From Bradyrhizobium ottawaense (GTDB taxonomy: Bacteria > Pseudomonadota > Alphaproteobacteria > Rhizobiales > Xanthobacteraceae), in contig NZ_CP029425.2 in NCBI RefSeq assembly GCF_002278135.3, positions 6,920,001-6,984,000 on the forward strand: a stretch of DNA of 64,000 bases, given 5' to 3'. Position numbers and translations under genes: made by a program. Below are positions 9,113 through 20,098 of the stretch, piece after piece; within the stretch, counting starts at the first letter, position 1, and the number at the start of each line of letters is the position of its first letter. The notes beneath the pieces were generated by a model. It saw only the letters and a list, made by a program, of their open reading frames with translations, did no database searches and was not told the origin of the DNA.

Positions 9113-9446
9113 TTGATTAGAATCATATTGGTAGCGGCTCCGCTTGTGATCACCGCGCCTGCGAATGCCGTTTACTTCACTTACTTCCGATGGGAGTCGT
9201 TACCTGCGCAGATCCGCGCTGCCTACATGGCCGGTTTCTACGACGCGCTGATTAGCGTTGCCTCTGACGAGCAAGATGCCAAGGCAGGCACGCATTATCA
9301 ATTGCATTTCGAAGAGCAAAATGACAAACGTCCAGCTCGCAGACAATGTTCGCGCATTTGCTTCGACCCGTCCTAACCTTCAGACCGCAGGAGTTGGGGG
9401 AGCTCTAATCAATTATCTGATTGAGTTCTGTGGAAAGCCCCAATAG
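9113..9446 (+). pseudogene. Small secreted protein, frameshifted
   Basis: A TTG start at 9113 gives a signal peptide (IRIILVAAPLVITAPANAVY) and a mature part with RAAYMAGFYDALISVASDE. A one-base frame change near 9300 leads to SKMTNVQLADNVRAFASTRP and GGALINYLIEFCGKPQ, ending at 9446. The joined product would be about 110 aa with a Cys on either side of the break. This pattern occurs in small periplasmic Rap1a/Tai-like immunity proteins. That likeness is tentative. Confidence 0.5.
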
Positions 9447-9842
9447 ATATGAAGGTGGACCGATTGATCGCGGCGTCGATTAGAAAGATTGACCTGGATC
9501 GCCTTATCGAGGGCTATCTTGAGCACGACGATGAAGCATAAGGGCGTCTCTGAAGTCGCGCTCGGGGCACTAGTGGCTACTGCCTTCTGGTTGATAGTAG
9601 GCCTACTGGTGGGCGATCCTGCACGCTTCAAAGACTTCGCCGGCCCGGCCGCAACGGTCTTCGCTGCAATTACTGCTGGCTGGATTGCCTACCGGCTTGG
9701 TCAGAGCCAAATCGCGGTCGCCAAGGTTCAAGCGGATATCGCAGAACGAAATTGGAAAACATCGAACGAAAAGATAGTGCTTGATCTCTTTGATAAGCGG
9801 CTCGCCATTTTCGAGGAGATTAGAGGGATAGTCGGTGAGGAA

Positions 9843-11237
9843 GAGCTATGCGGGATTTTGGGTGACGAGGCGATCAGGCGGCGTGGTTTTCCGGCACTTG
9901 GATGACCTCGATGCCGTTTTCGAATCTGACACCTGCGATGACCTTCGGCAACTGATTTGTGCCTTTCAGCCGCCGCCAGGTCTTTGATGCGGCGCAGAGC
10001 AGCTTGAACACCATCAACTTGGCAGTCGTTGACGATAACGAACCTTTCGTGCGCACCGTTCTGTGCCGGACCGTCGCGAACACGCTTTCGATGGGATTCG
10101 TCGTCCGCAAGTGGTCCCAATGCTCGGCGGGGAATTCGTAGAACGCAAGCATTGCGTCGCGATCTTTCGTCAGGCACTCGACCGCCTTGTCGTACTTCGC
10201 TCCGTATTTCTCGGCAAAGACATCGATCGCCACTTCGGCCGAAGCTCGGTTGGACGCCAAATAGACCTCGCGCAGATCCTTCTTCATGCTGGCCTGTACC
10301 GACACTGCGACTTTGTTCAAGATATTCGCGGTTTTGTGCACCCAGCACCGCTGATGTCGCGTGGCGGGAAAGACCTCGTCGAGCGCCTTCCAGAAGCCGA
10401 GCGCGCCGTCACCGACGGCGATTTCCGGGGCGATCTTCAGCCCACGGGTTTTCGCCTCGACGAGCAGTTCGTGCCAGCTCTGCGTGCTCTCGCGCACGCC
10501 GACCTGGAAGCCGATGAGTTCCTTCTTGCCTTCCGGCGTCGCGCCGATCAGCACCAGCATGCATTCGCTGTGGTCTTCCATGCGAGCCTGCAGGAAGACG
10601 CCGTCCGCCCACACGTATACGTACCGGCGCGCCGACAGATCGCGCTTCTGCCAACGCTCGTACTCGAGCTGCCACTCCGTCGTCAGTCTGGAAACCACCG
10701 CCGGAGAAAGATTCGGCGCATCCTTGCCCAGGAGCGCCGCCAGCGCCTCCTGGAAGTCGCCCGTCGAGATGCCTCGCAGGTACAGAACCGGCAAAAGTGC
10801 ATCCAAGCTCTTCGTGCGCCGTGCCCACAACGGCAGGATCGCCGAGGTGAAGCGGATCCGCTCGCCATCGCTGGTCACCGCGCGATCGCGAATCTTTACC
10901 CGGGCGACTTCGACGGCGCCGATCCCCGTCTGGATCGTCCGCACTGGACCATGGCCGTGCCGCACGAGGCGGTCGCGGCCATCGGGAAGCTTCAAGCCCT
11001 TCATCGCGGCGAGAAACGCCTCGGCTTCCATCTCGACAGCCTGCGCAAGCAGCTGCCGAGCACCAGATCGCAAAATATTCGTCAGTGGATCGTCGATCTC
11101 ATCGGGCTGACGCAGTGGGACAATGTTGCTATGCTCGTTCATGGCGTATCGCTCTCCTTGAGGTTCTGGCAGGCTCGACACCCGCCTCGATACGCCGCCT
11201 ATCTCATTCCGTCATCACCCAGTTTCCCGCATAGCTC
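9843..11237 (-). mobile_element. IS256-family insertion sequence 2
   Basis: A 1,395-bp element with inverted ends starting GAGCTATGCGGGA and a near-perfect 9-bp target duplication (GGTGAGGAA at 9834-9842, GGTGAGGCA at 11238-11246). It is different from IS256 element 1 in both ends and transposase. Confidence 0.85.
9874..11142 (-). CDS. IS256-family transposase
   Basis: A full-length (about 422 aa) Mutator-type transposase. Catalytic acids lie in YVWADGVFLQARM and IAVGDGALGFWKALDE, and the C-terminal Glu is in TTNPIESVFATVRHRT. RCWVHKTANILN is the family's C..H motif. The start at 11142 (MNEHSNIVPL) is chosen over an upstream ATG at 11181. The protein is only distantly similar to the transposase at 2265-3470, so the two elements arrived independently. 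Confidence 0.88.
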   Translation of the reverse strand: MNEHSNIVPLRQPDEIDDPLTNILRSGARQLLAQAVEMEAEAFLAAMKGLKLPDGRDRLVRHGHGPVRTIQTGIGAVEVARVKIRDRAVTSDGERIRFTSAILPLWARRTKSLDALLPVLYLRGISTGDFQEALAALLGKDAPNLSPAVVSRLTTEWQLEYERWQKRDLSARRYVYVWADGVFLQARMEDHSECMLVLIGATPEGKKELIGFQVGVRESTQSWHELLVEAKTRGLKIAPEIAVGDGALGFWKALDEVFPATRHQRCWVHKTANILNKVAVSVQASMKKDLREVYLASNRASAEVAIDVFAEKYGAKYDKAVECLTKDRDAMLAFYEFPAEHWDHLRTTNPIESVFATVRHRTVRTKGSLSSTTAKLMVFKLLCAASKTWRRLKGTNQLPKVIAGVRFENGIEVIQVPENHAA

Positions 11238-11451
11238 GGTGAGGCATGCCGTAGCGGCACCGCTCCTGACGAGCTATTCTTTCGGTACGGACGAGCGATC
11301 GATCGCGTGCCCTATTTCTTCGGCGAGGACGTTCAGAAATACCTGGAAAAGATCCGTCTGCATCTAATCAACCTAAACCTCGCCAACTCGATGATGCAAA
11401 ATCTCATCGATCCGGAGCGTCCGACATGGGTCAAAAAGCGCGGAGACGAGT

Positions 11452-11817
11452 TCATGGCGATAACCAAGTTCTACGAAGAAGCTCCACGCCTTTTCGGACC
11501 GTACATGAAAGCCCATCAGACAGCTTAATCGCGCAGAACGCGGGCAGCCGACGGCCTCGGTGCGCTACCTGGGACGATCCTCCAGAAGATCGAGGTACAT
11601 GCAGGGTCACATAGCCCTTGGCACCGTCTAGGAGCACCTTGACTTGGGTGGCAGTCGCTCCCGGTCCAAGGATGACCCCTTTCCGGCCACTGAGGCGAGG
11701 CCCTGCTGACAGGGCAACGACTATCCGGCGACCAGCAAATAGCTCGTCTTTGGCAACCAACAGAGATCTGCCGAATTCGGCAGGGTACGGTTTGTGTTCC
11801 GCGGCATCGCCCGTCAT
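11452..11817 (-). CDS. Hypothetical protein with KOW-like segment
   Basis: The middle of the protein reads AGRRIVVALSAGPRLSGRKG followed by VILGPGATATQVKVLLDG, a glycine-rich beta pattern like KOW or SH3-type barrels. The last 30-40 residues run antisense into the end of the interrupted membrane-protein gene (to 11528), so the true stop may have been lost and the tail may be spurious. Function unknown. Confidence 0.4.
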   Translation of the reverse strand: MTGDAAEHKPYPAEFGRSLLVAKDELFAGRRIVVALSAGPRLSGRKGVILGPGATATQVKVLLDGAKGYVTLHVPRSSGGSSQVAHRGRRLPAFCAIKLSDGLSCTVRKGVELLRRTWLSP

Positions 11818-11915
11818 ATCGCAAGTCCGTTGCTGCGGAAAGCGAGATCTAGTGCGCTACGGCTTGCGCTCGCGCTTTGGTTGCGATTGAATGATCGCCG
11901 CCAAGGGGGGCACCG

Positions 11916-12194
11916 GTGGCTACATTTTTGAAGGTTGTTTCGGGGGTCTATTTGTTTGTCGTGTGGCTCGTCTTTGTTGGCGCGCTTCGCACTCCAGCAC
12001 CACCGACCATAGGTTCAGACCTACTATTCCACTTGGGAGTATTCCTGGCTGCGGTGTGCTTCTCGATCCCAGCTGTCATCCTGTTCGCATTCGGTCAGAT
12101 GGTCGGTGAGCTTCGTTCGATCCGGCACTACTCCCGCCAGCAGGCAGAGCATCTGAAGGCGATGCGGGCGTACTACGAGCCGCATAGGGGTTAG
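11916..12194 (+). CDS. Small two-helix membrane protein (92 aa)
   Basis: A GTG start at 11916 is preceded by a good ribosome binding site (AAGGGGGG about 8 bases upstream). Two hydrophobic segments (VVSGVYLFVVWLVFVGAL and LFHLGVFLAAVCFSIPAVIL) are followed by a basic, helical tail RSIRHYSRQQAEHLKAMRAY. It ends by overlapping the stop codon of the convergent gene at 12191. Probably an inner-membrane protein of unknown function. Confidence 0.6.
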   Translation: MATFLKVVSGVYLFVVWLVFVGALRTPAPPTIGSDLLFHLGVFLAAVCFSIPAVILFAFGQMVGELRSIRHYSRQQAEHLKAMRAYYEPHRG

Positions 12195-12727
12195 TTAGTG
12201 CAATGCATCGCCCCCGCCGCATAGAATTCGTAGTCATCGCGCGCGGCTGCAGCTACTTCAGGGACAGATAAGGGATCATGTACGAATGACGGTTCGCCTT
12301 TTTCGTCACGCTCGTTCGCCTTTTTGGGGACTGCACCGGCAGAAAGCGCACCGACGTTCGCCTTCTGGTCATCCAAAGGCTCACCATTGTTCGCCTTCTG
12401 GTCAGAAGAAGGCGAACCCACATTCGCCTCTTCGAGAAGAAGGCGATAGGCATTGACGTAGGTCCCGCCTTCCTTGACCTCGAACTTGAGGTAGCCGAAC
12501 TCGGCTAACCGTCCGAGGCTCAACTGCACGCCGCGGACGCCCTTCTTCCCAAGATCTTTAGCGATGGTGGCCTGCTTGCGGCGGGCTAGATCGGTCTCGT
12601 GATCGATCGCATCGGCGATATACCAAAGCACCCGGAAGTCTTGATCGGTAATGCGTAGATCGCCATTTGCGCGCGTTAACAGATGGAGCTTTCGCCGGGT
12701 CCGGTCCTTGTCGAGAATTGCACTCAC
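12191..12727 (-). CDS. Winged-helix DNA-binding protein with repeated linker
   Basis: The N-terminal 100 residues contain a winged-helix-like segment (ITDQDFRVLWYIADAIDHET, then QATIAKDLGKKGVRGVQLSL and LAEFGYLKFEV) of the type seen in plasmid and phage replication or regulatory proteins. The next 50 residues are a low-complexity linker in which KAN occurs in three successive units (QKANNGEP, QKANVGAL, KKANERDE), encoded by near-repeated TTCGCCTTCTGGTCA DNA. A GTG start at 12727 overlaps the stop of a small upstream ORF (GTGA), indicating translational coupling. Likely a regulator of a lost mobile element. Confidence 0.6.
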   Translation of the reverse strand: MSAILDKDRTRRKLHLLTRANGDLRITDQDFRVLWYIADAIDHETDLARRKQATIAKDLGKKGVRGVQLSLGRLAEFGYLKFEVKEGGTYVNAYRLLLEEANVGSPSSDQKANNGEPLDDQKANVGALSAGAVPKKANERDEKGEPSFVHDPLSVPEVAAAARDDYEFYAAGAMHCTN

Positions 12728-12876
12728 GGCCGCACCATCTTCCGCGCCAGGGCAGCGGCGAAGGCAGCTTGCATGGCGGTTCCGGATTGCGGCTCGGGAG
12801 ACTGGGTGCTAAATTCGAGGCTACTGGACTTTTGATTGCGATCTGGGGCTGCCTTAGCCGAGGCGGCCCTTCGCAT
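12724..12876 (-). CDS. Small ORF (50 aa) coupled to the winged-helix gene
   Basis: It starts at ATG 12876 and stops with a TGA that overlaps the GTG start of the next gene by 4 bases. The product is basic and Ala/Ser/Pro-rich, ending MQAAFAAALARKMVRP, a plausible amphipathic helix. The frame is open for only 16 codons upstream before a TGA, so the start is well bounded. The coupling is the main evidence that it is translated. Confidence 0.4.
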   Translation of the reverse strand: MRRAASAKAAPDRNQKSSSLEFSTQSPEPQSGTAMQAAFAAALARKMVRP

Positions 12877-13484
12877 TTTTGGCCCACCATCCGGCGGCTT
12901 TTGATTGCCAGTGCGCGAAAAAGCGCTTGCGGATCAATCTTGCCCGAACGGGCGGTTTGCCAATCTAAGCCATTGATACCGGCTGATGTGCTTGTTCTGC
13001 TGGGATCACCAATTATTTCAATAACTTAGTCCGCATTTGTTCGTCGACATCGTGTTGCGCCTGTTGCGCAAAATTACCCGATAATTCCAGCGATTGCCAA
13101 CAACTCCCGGCTGCTCGGCGCGACATGGCCCGCGACAGAAAGGGCTGTGAACAGGTCGTAGCACGCTCCCCCATTTCTCGCCGATTGTGTGCACAATTGG
13201 CGCGCGCCGAATCGGGCCGACGGGGAGGTCGAGCGCTACCGTCTTGCCGAATGGCTTCAAAAAAAGAGAGTTGACAATAATCCGCAATTAAAGGGCCGAT
13301 TTACAGAAGAGTTTTAAGCGCAACAAGCGCGACCCGTTGATGAGGCCTCGATCCGCGATCTCCATCAGGGCGAGCGGCCATGCTATCGGTCGCAATGATA
13401 GGCCGTATACATGAACGCACCCGACCGATATCCAAATTGCTGCTGAAATCCCTTGCATCCGCGCGGCCGTCTATACATGAATCT
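12877..13484. other. Stretch without a recognisable gene
   Basis: Short ORFs on both strands have no coherent family pattern. The end nearest 13485 is a junction with a truncated IS3-type transposase fragment. Nothing else is identified. Confidence 0.5.
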
Positions 13485-13765
13485 CTCGATGAAGCCGTTC
13501 TGCATCGGCTTTCCCGGCGCGATGAAGTGCCAGTCGATGACCGTGTCCTTGCTCCAGGCCAGCATGGCGTTGCAGGTGAACTCGGTGCCATGGTCGGACG
13601 CGATCATTCCTGGCTTGCCGCGTCGCTCAACGATTTCCTTCAGTTCGCGGGCCACCCGCCGCCCCGGATTGACGTCTCCGGAATGGCGCCCAGGTATTCC
13701 TTAGTGACGTCGTCGACGATGTTGAGAATGCGGAAGCGCCGGCCGTTGGCGAACTGGTCGTGGAC
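13485..13765 (-). pseudogene. IS3-family (IS407-like) orfB internal fragment
   Basis: The trace reads VHDQFANGRRFRILNIVDDV, GAIPETSIRG, then after a small frame change ARELKEIVERRGKPGMIASD, HGTEFTCNAMLAW and FIAPGKPMQNGFIERF. These are the integrase-core motifs around the first two catalytic Asp residues and the Glu region of IS3-family OrfB. Both ends are missing. It lies about 100 bp downstream of the gibberellin operon, marking its far boundary. Confidence 0.75.
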
Positions 13766-13868
13766 GTGCAGTCTCAGGGCGGTGTCGCTCATGCTCGCTC
13801 CATCGGGCGGCGGCGTTGCGTCGGATCGGGCCGACGGCAGCGCGCGCACGCCGCCGCCTCCTGCGCGT

Positions 13869-16318
<2,450 letters not shown>

Positions 16319-16460
16319 GCGGGATGTTCCGTTTGCAGAAACGTGCGCCGCGGCGGGCAACCGCTGCGATCGGCGCCGCGGACTCGGACACAGTGCAGGA
16401 TGCACTCTGCCGCCGGCCGATCGCAGCGGCACAGGGGCGACTCGATGCGGACGGGCGCGC

Positions 16461-17468
16461 TCATGCGCGTGGCGCGTGTTTGAACAGATACGCGTTGGCC
16501 CACTGTATGAGTTGCGCCAACCGTTCCGCACGCGGCCCCAGCGGCGCGATGGCCTCGCCGGCATCGCGCAACAGATCCAGCGCGAACTGGCGTGCTTCCT
16601 GCAGTCCCATGATCGACGCGCAGGTCGGCTTCTGCGCCGCCGCGTCCTTGCCGGGGGTCTTGCCCAGCGCCGCGGTATCCGCTGTCACGTCGAGAATGTC
16701 GTCGATCACCTGTAACGCCAGGCCGAAACAGGCGCTGTAGTGATCCAGCGCACAGTAAAGTGCAGCGTGCGCGGCATTCACGCCGACAGCGCATAGCGCG
16801 CCCATGCGAACGGACGCGCGCACTAGCGCTCCGCTCTTCATCCGGTGCATCGCCACGATCCTGTCCAGCTCGACGTGCTTTCCAACCAGCGACAGATCTA
16901 TGGCCTGCCCGCCTGCGGCCCCCTCGGCGGACACCGCCTGCGCCAGTTCGCGCACGAGCGCGATAGGGGTGTCGCCCGGCGCATTCAGGCTCGCCAGGGT
17001 CAGGAAGGCGTGCGCCTGCAGCGCATCGCCGACCAGGATCGCGGTGGCTTCGCCGAACTTGACGTGCACGGTCGGAAGGCCGCGGCGAAGCACGTCGTCG
17101 TCCATCGCGGGCAGATCGTCGTGGACCAACGTACAGGCGTGCATCATCTCGATGGCGGCACCGACGTCATCGAGCATGTGCGCCGGCGTGTCGGCCAGTG
17201 CGCCGGCAGCCAAACAGAGCAAGGCGCGGGTGCGCTTGCCGCCATGCAAGGTGGCGTAGCGCATCGCCGCCATCAGCTCGGTCTCACCGTCGTCTTCGGC
17301 GCAGAGAAGACGCGCCAGCGCCTCTTCGACCCGCTTTGCGCCGTCCTGCATCCAGATCTCGGGCAGCAGCCTGCCGGATGCGCCGCGCGCCTGCGCGCCC
17401 AATATGCCGTTCGCGGAAACGCCAGCTCGGTCGTCGTGTGGCGTGGAACCAGTCTGCATGTTGTTCAT
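16461..17468 (-). CDS. ggps: (E)-Isoprenyl diphosphate synthase (GGPP synthase of the gibberellin operon)
   Basis: Makes geranylgeranyl diphosphate for CPS. Both aspartate-rich motifs are clear: CTLVHDDLPAMDDDVLRRG (first) and LALQVIDDILDVTADTAALG (second). The Lys/Arg substrate motif LHGGKRTRALL precedes them. The length (335 aa, with a 40-residue N-terminal extension) suits this operon's enzyme. The start at 17468 is an ATG; a second ATG three codons on is possible. Placed between CYP117 and CPS as in characterised rhizobial operons. Confidence 0.9.
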   Translation of the reverse strand: MNNMQTGSTPHDDRAGVSANGILGAQARGASGRLLPEIWMQDGAKRVEEALARLLCAEDDGETELMAAMRYATLHGGKRTRALLCLAAGALADTPAHMLDDVGAAIEMMHACTLVHDDLPAMDDDVLRRGLPTVHVKFGEATAILVGDALQAHAFLTLASLNAPGDTPIALVRELAQAVSAEGAAGGQAIDLSLVGKHVELDRIVAMHRMKSGALVRASVRMGALCAVGVNAAHAALYCALDHYSACFGLALQVIDDILDVTADTAALGKTPGKDAAAQKPTCASIMGLQEARQFALDLLRDAGEAIAPLGPRAERLAQLIQWANAYLFKHAPRA

Positions 17469-17613
17469 GTCCTTGTACCTGCCAGGAGACGGCCACGGCG
17501 AGCGGCGAGCCGCCGCGGTGTTGCCGGCCTCGCACCGAGCGCGCGCGCCGAGTGCAGCAATGCCGCGCGTCGCCGGCGCCGCTGCCTCACCACACGGGGC
17601 ATGCGATGCCAGC

Positions 17614-18957
17614 TCATGAGAATCCGATGCGGATAGTCATGGACGGATGTGCGGTCGGGTAATAGCGCCGGCCTTTTTCGACGCCGCTCAGCAACCGCGG
17701 CCGCACCCCGGCCTCGTGCATGGTCAGCGCCAAGGCGATACAGAACTGCACCAGTTCCAGCCATACCAGGTGGTAGCCCATGCAGAAGTGTGGGCCGGTA
17801 CCGAACTGCAGCATGTCCACCGGCCGGATCGGCTCGGTGCGTTGAAGCCACCGCGCCAGCCGAAACTGATCAGGCGCCTCGTGCAGCAGCGCCGAGGTCG
17901 AGAAATGCAGCAGCGGGATGCACAGATCGGTGCCCGTAGGAATGCGCTGTTGGCCGAGTCGCAATTCACGCAGTGCGCGACGCACTAGGAGCGGCGTCGC
18001 CGGATGCACGCGCAGCGTCTCGCGGAACAGCGCCTCGGCGACCGGACACTGCGCCAGGTCCGCGTGCCGAGTCGGCACCGCGCCTACGCGTTGCGCCTCC
18101 TCGACCAGGGCGTCCCACAGCCCAGGCTGCCGCGCTAGCTCGATCACCATCCAGGCCATCGTCGAGGCGGTGGTGTCGTGACCACCAAGCAGCAGCAAGC
18201 GAATATTGGCGACCAGGACGTCATCGGAAAGCGCATCGTCGCTGCGATCGAAGGCGCTCACCATGTCGTTGATCAACCCGGTGCGCGAGGCATGTTCGCG
18301 CGCGGCGCGGACGAACTCGCGCAACCGCGCATCGATCCAGTCGCGGGCGGCGCGGCCCCGCCGCAAGGGCAGTCCGGGCAGGTCGACCGGGGGCGCGACG
18401 ATCAACTGCAGCAGTTGCCGGTACTTGCGATGCCATCCCGGCAGGTCCTGCGCGGGGATTCCCATGAGACTGAAGATGAGCTTGAGCATTAGATCGCCGG
18501 TTTCGCGCAGGATGGTGACGTCGCCCCGTTCCCGCCACCTCTGCACGCGCGCCCGGATGACGGGCGCGAACAGCTCGCCGATGCCGGCCAGGGTCAGCCC
18601 CTTGGGCAGAAGCGCCGCCTGGATCGCATCGCGCGCCTGCCGGTGCGCGATGCCGTCCTGGGCGACCAACGTTCCGCCAAACAATTCGGGCGCGATGTCT
18701 TCGATCAGCGCCGAGGACACGTCCTTGTGCCGGAGCAGTGAGAGAGCATCCGGATCCAGACTGGTCATCAGGTGTCCGGCAGGGCCGAAATCTAGCCAGA
18801 AGTGGCTGCCCAGCGTCCGTTCCGCACGCCGCAGCAGGCGCGGCAGGTCGCAGACGACGGCGGGAAGATGCCCGACCAAGGGAAAAGCGCCGGGCACGAC
18901 CGGGATGTCGTGCCGCAGCCGATGCCGACGGTTCAGCGGGTTGAGCAGCATGTCCAT
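17614..18957 (-). CDS. cyp117: Cytochrome P450 CYP117
   Basis: In characterised rhizobial operons CYP117 oxidises ent-kaurene to ent-kaurenoic acid. All P450 landmarks are present: the oxygen-binding I-helix LLLLGGHDTTAS, the K-helix EALFRETLRVHP (ExxR), and the haem loop FGTGPHFCMGYHLVW with the Cys ligand. The start ATG at 18957 overlaps the SDR stop (TGATG), so the upstream in-frame extension is rejected. 447 aa, intact. It needs an electron-transfer partner, probably the operon ferredoxin or a housekeeping one. Confidence 0.92.
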   Translation of the reverse strand: MDMLLNPLNRRHRLRHDIPVVPGAFPLVGHLPAVVCDLPRLLRRAERTLGSHFWLDFGPAGHLMTSLDPDALSLLRHKDVSSALIEDIAPELFGGTLVAQDGIAHRQARDAIQAALLPKGLTLAGIGELFAPVIRARVQRWRERGDVTILRETGDLMLKLIFSLMGIPAQDLPGWHRKYRQLLQLIVAPPVDLPGLPLRRGRAARDWIDARLREFVRAAREHASRTGLINDMVSAFDRSDDALSDDVLVANIRLLLLGGHDTTASTMAWMVIELARQPGLWDALVEEAQRVGAVPTRHADLAQCPVAEALFRETLRVHPATPLLVRRALRELRLGQQRIPTGTDLCIPLLHFSTSALLHEAPDQFRLARWLQRTEPIRPVDMLQFGTGPHFCMGYHLVWLELVQFCIALALTMHEAGVRPRLLSGVEKGRRYYPTAHPSMTIRIGFS

Positions 18958-19802
18958 CAGCAGCGCGGCGCCGCGTCCGCTTCTGCGGTCTCGCCGGCAG
19001 GCCGCGCGGCGCGGCTGTTGCCACCGTCGGCGTATGTCGGCACATGCGCCAGCATGCCGCCGTCGATGCACACGACCTGGCCAGTGATGAACGCAGCATC
19101 GTCGGAGAGCAGGAACGCCACCAGCGCGGCCACGTCCTCGGGGCGGCCGATGCGCGGCAGGAGCTGGTGACGGCGCAGATGGGTTTGCATGCACGCGTCC
19201 AGCTTGGCGAGGAGTCGCTCGGTCATGATGAGACCCGGCGCAACCGCATTGCAGCGGATCTGCGCATGACCGTACTGGGTGGCAAGTGAGGACGACAGCA
19301 TGTTCATCGCCGCCTTCGACGCGGCGTAGGATGTCAGTGCGGTATCACCACTGAGCCCCTGGCACGACGACATGTTGACGATCGCGCCACCGCCGCGGGC
19401 GATCATCCGGGGGATGGCCTGCCGGCAGCAGAGCAACGTGCCACGCAGATTGGTCGCCATGGTCTGATCCCAGACCGCTAGCTCCAGCTCGAGGATCGCG
19501 CGGTCGCGCGGGGTCAGATGCATCGCGCTCGCGTTGTTCACCAGCAGGTCGACCCCGCCGAAGTGCCGCTCCGCCGTCTCGAACAGCGCTGCCACCGCCT
19601 GCGCATCGGCGATGTCGATCGCCAGGGCGAGCGCGTGGCCCGCTTCGGCCGCGATCTGCGCGGTGCAGGCGATAGCCGCCGAGCCATCAATGTCGGCCAC
19701 CACCACTCTGCCGCCCTCGCGCGCGATGGCGAGGGCGCATGCCTTGCCGATGCCGGCGCCGGCGCCGGTCACCACGGCCACTTTGCCTTCAAACCGTCCC
19801 AT
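18957..19802 (-). CDS. sdr: Short-chain dehydrogenase/reductase of the gibberellin operon
   Basis: A classical SDR with the NAD(P)-binding motif VTGAGAGIGKA near the N-terminus, NNAS in the middle, and the catalytic Ser and Tyr-x3-Lys (NMSSCQG, then SYAASKAAM). In this pathway it is assigned to oxidation of GA12-aldehyde to GA12. The C-terminal INGG-like segment VVCIDGGMLAHV is present. 281 aa, intact. It starts 4 bp after the ferredoxin stop and its own stop overlaps the CYP117 start, showing a tightly coupled operon. Confidence 0.92.
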   Translation of the reverse strand: MGRFEGKVAVVTGAGAGIGKACALAIAREGGRVVVADIDGSAAIACTAQIAAEAGHALALAIDIADAQAVAALFETAERHFGGVDLLVNNASAMHLTPRDRAILELELAVWDQTMATNLRGTLLCCRQAIPRMIARGGGAIVNMSSCQGLSGDTALTSYAASKAAMNMLSSSLATQYGHAQIRCNAVAPGLIMTERLLAKLDACMQTHLRRHQLLPRIGRPEDVAALVAFLLSDDAAFITGQVVCIDGGMLAHVPTYADGGNSRAARPAGETAEADAAPRC

Positions 19803-19806
19803 CGTG

Positions 19807-20097
19807 TCATCCTAGATTGTGCTGGTCTTTCGCGGCATGCCGCTCGGCCTCCGCTGGAGAAGGCGCAGGGTCGGCGCTGGCGGGCTCGCCATCGCCAGCG
19901 TCGCTTTCGATGACCCGAATGGCGGCGACCGGGCACTGGCTGGCCGCGAGCCGCACGGCGGCGTGCAGCGCATGCGGGACCGTCGCCACGCACACTTCGG
20001 CCACGCCGTCCGGTTCGCGCTGGCGAAAGGTGCCCGGCAGCGTCAGCACGCACTGCCCGCTGGTTCCGCACAGATCCTGGTCGACCATGACGCGCAT
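19807..20097 (-). CDS. fd: P450-type 3Fe-4S ferredoxin of the gibberellin operon
   Basis: A small electron carrier, 96 aa. The cluster ligands fit a bacterial 3Fe-4S ferredoxin: DQDLCGTSGQCVLTLPGTF supplies two Cys and ASQCPVAAIRV the third. A Pro/Ala/Glu-rich tail follows. The start ATG at 20097 is one base past the CYP114 stop. In characterised systems this ferredoxin partners CYP114 for the ring-contraction step, and its position next to cyp114 agrees. Confidence 0.92.
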   Translation of the reverse strand: MRVMVDQDLCGTSGQCVLTLPGTFRQREPDGVAEVCVATVPHALHAAVRLAASQCPVAAIRVIESDAGDGEPASADPAPSPAEAERHAAKDQHNLG

Positions 20098-20098
20098 C

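Larger units (their letters stand above)
9489..11528 (+). pseudogene. Two-helix membrane protein gene interrupted by IS256
   Basis: The first part (9489-9842) encodes two membrane helices (EVALGALVATAFWLIVGLLV and FAGPAATVFAAITAGWIAYR) and a coiled segment ending KRLAIFEEIRGIVGE. The second part resumes at 11238 after the IS256 element as CRSGTAPDELFFRYGRAIDR and ends at 11528. Both halves are in the same codon phase across the target duplication (GGTGAGGAA and GGTGAGGCA), so removing the element plus one duplication restores one ORF of about 210 codons. The start may be 9489 or ATG 9531 (MKHKGVSEV). The family is not named. Confidence 0.7.

Noticed and set aside
9113..9126. TTGATTAGAATCAT, resembling a FixK/FNR box
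   Set aside because: One mismatch to TTGAT-N4-ATCAA, and it overlaps the likely start codon of a pseudogene; probably chance.
10063..11367. Plus-strand ORF (434 codons)
   Set aside because: Exact antisense of the IS256 transposase.
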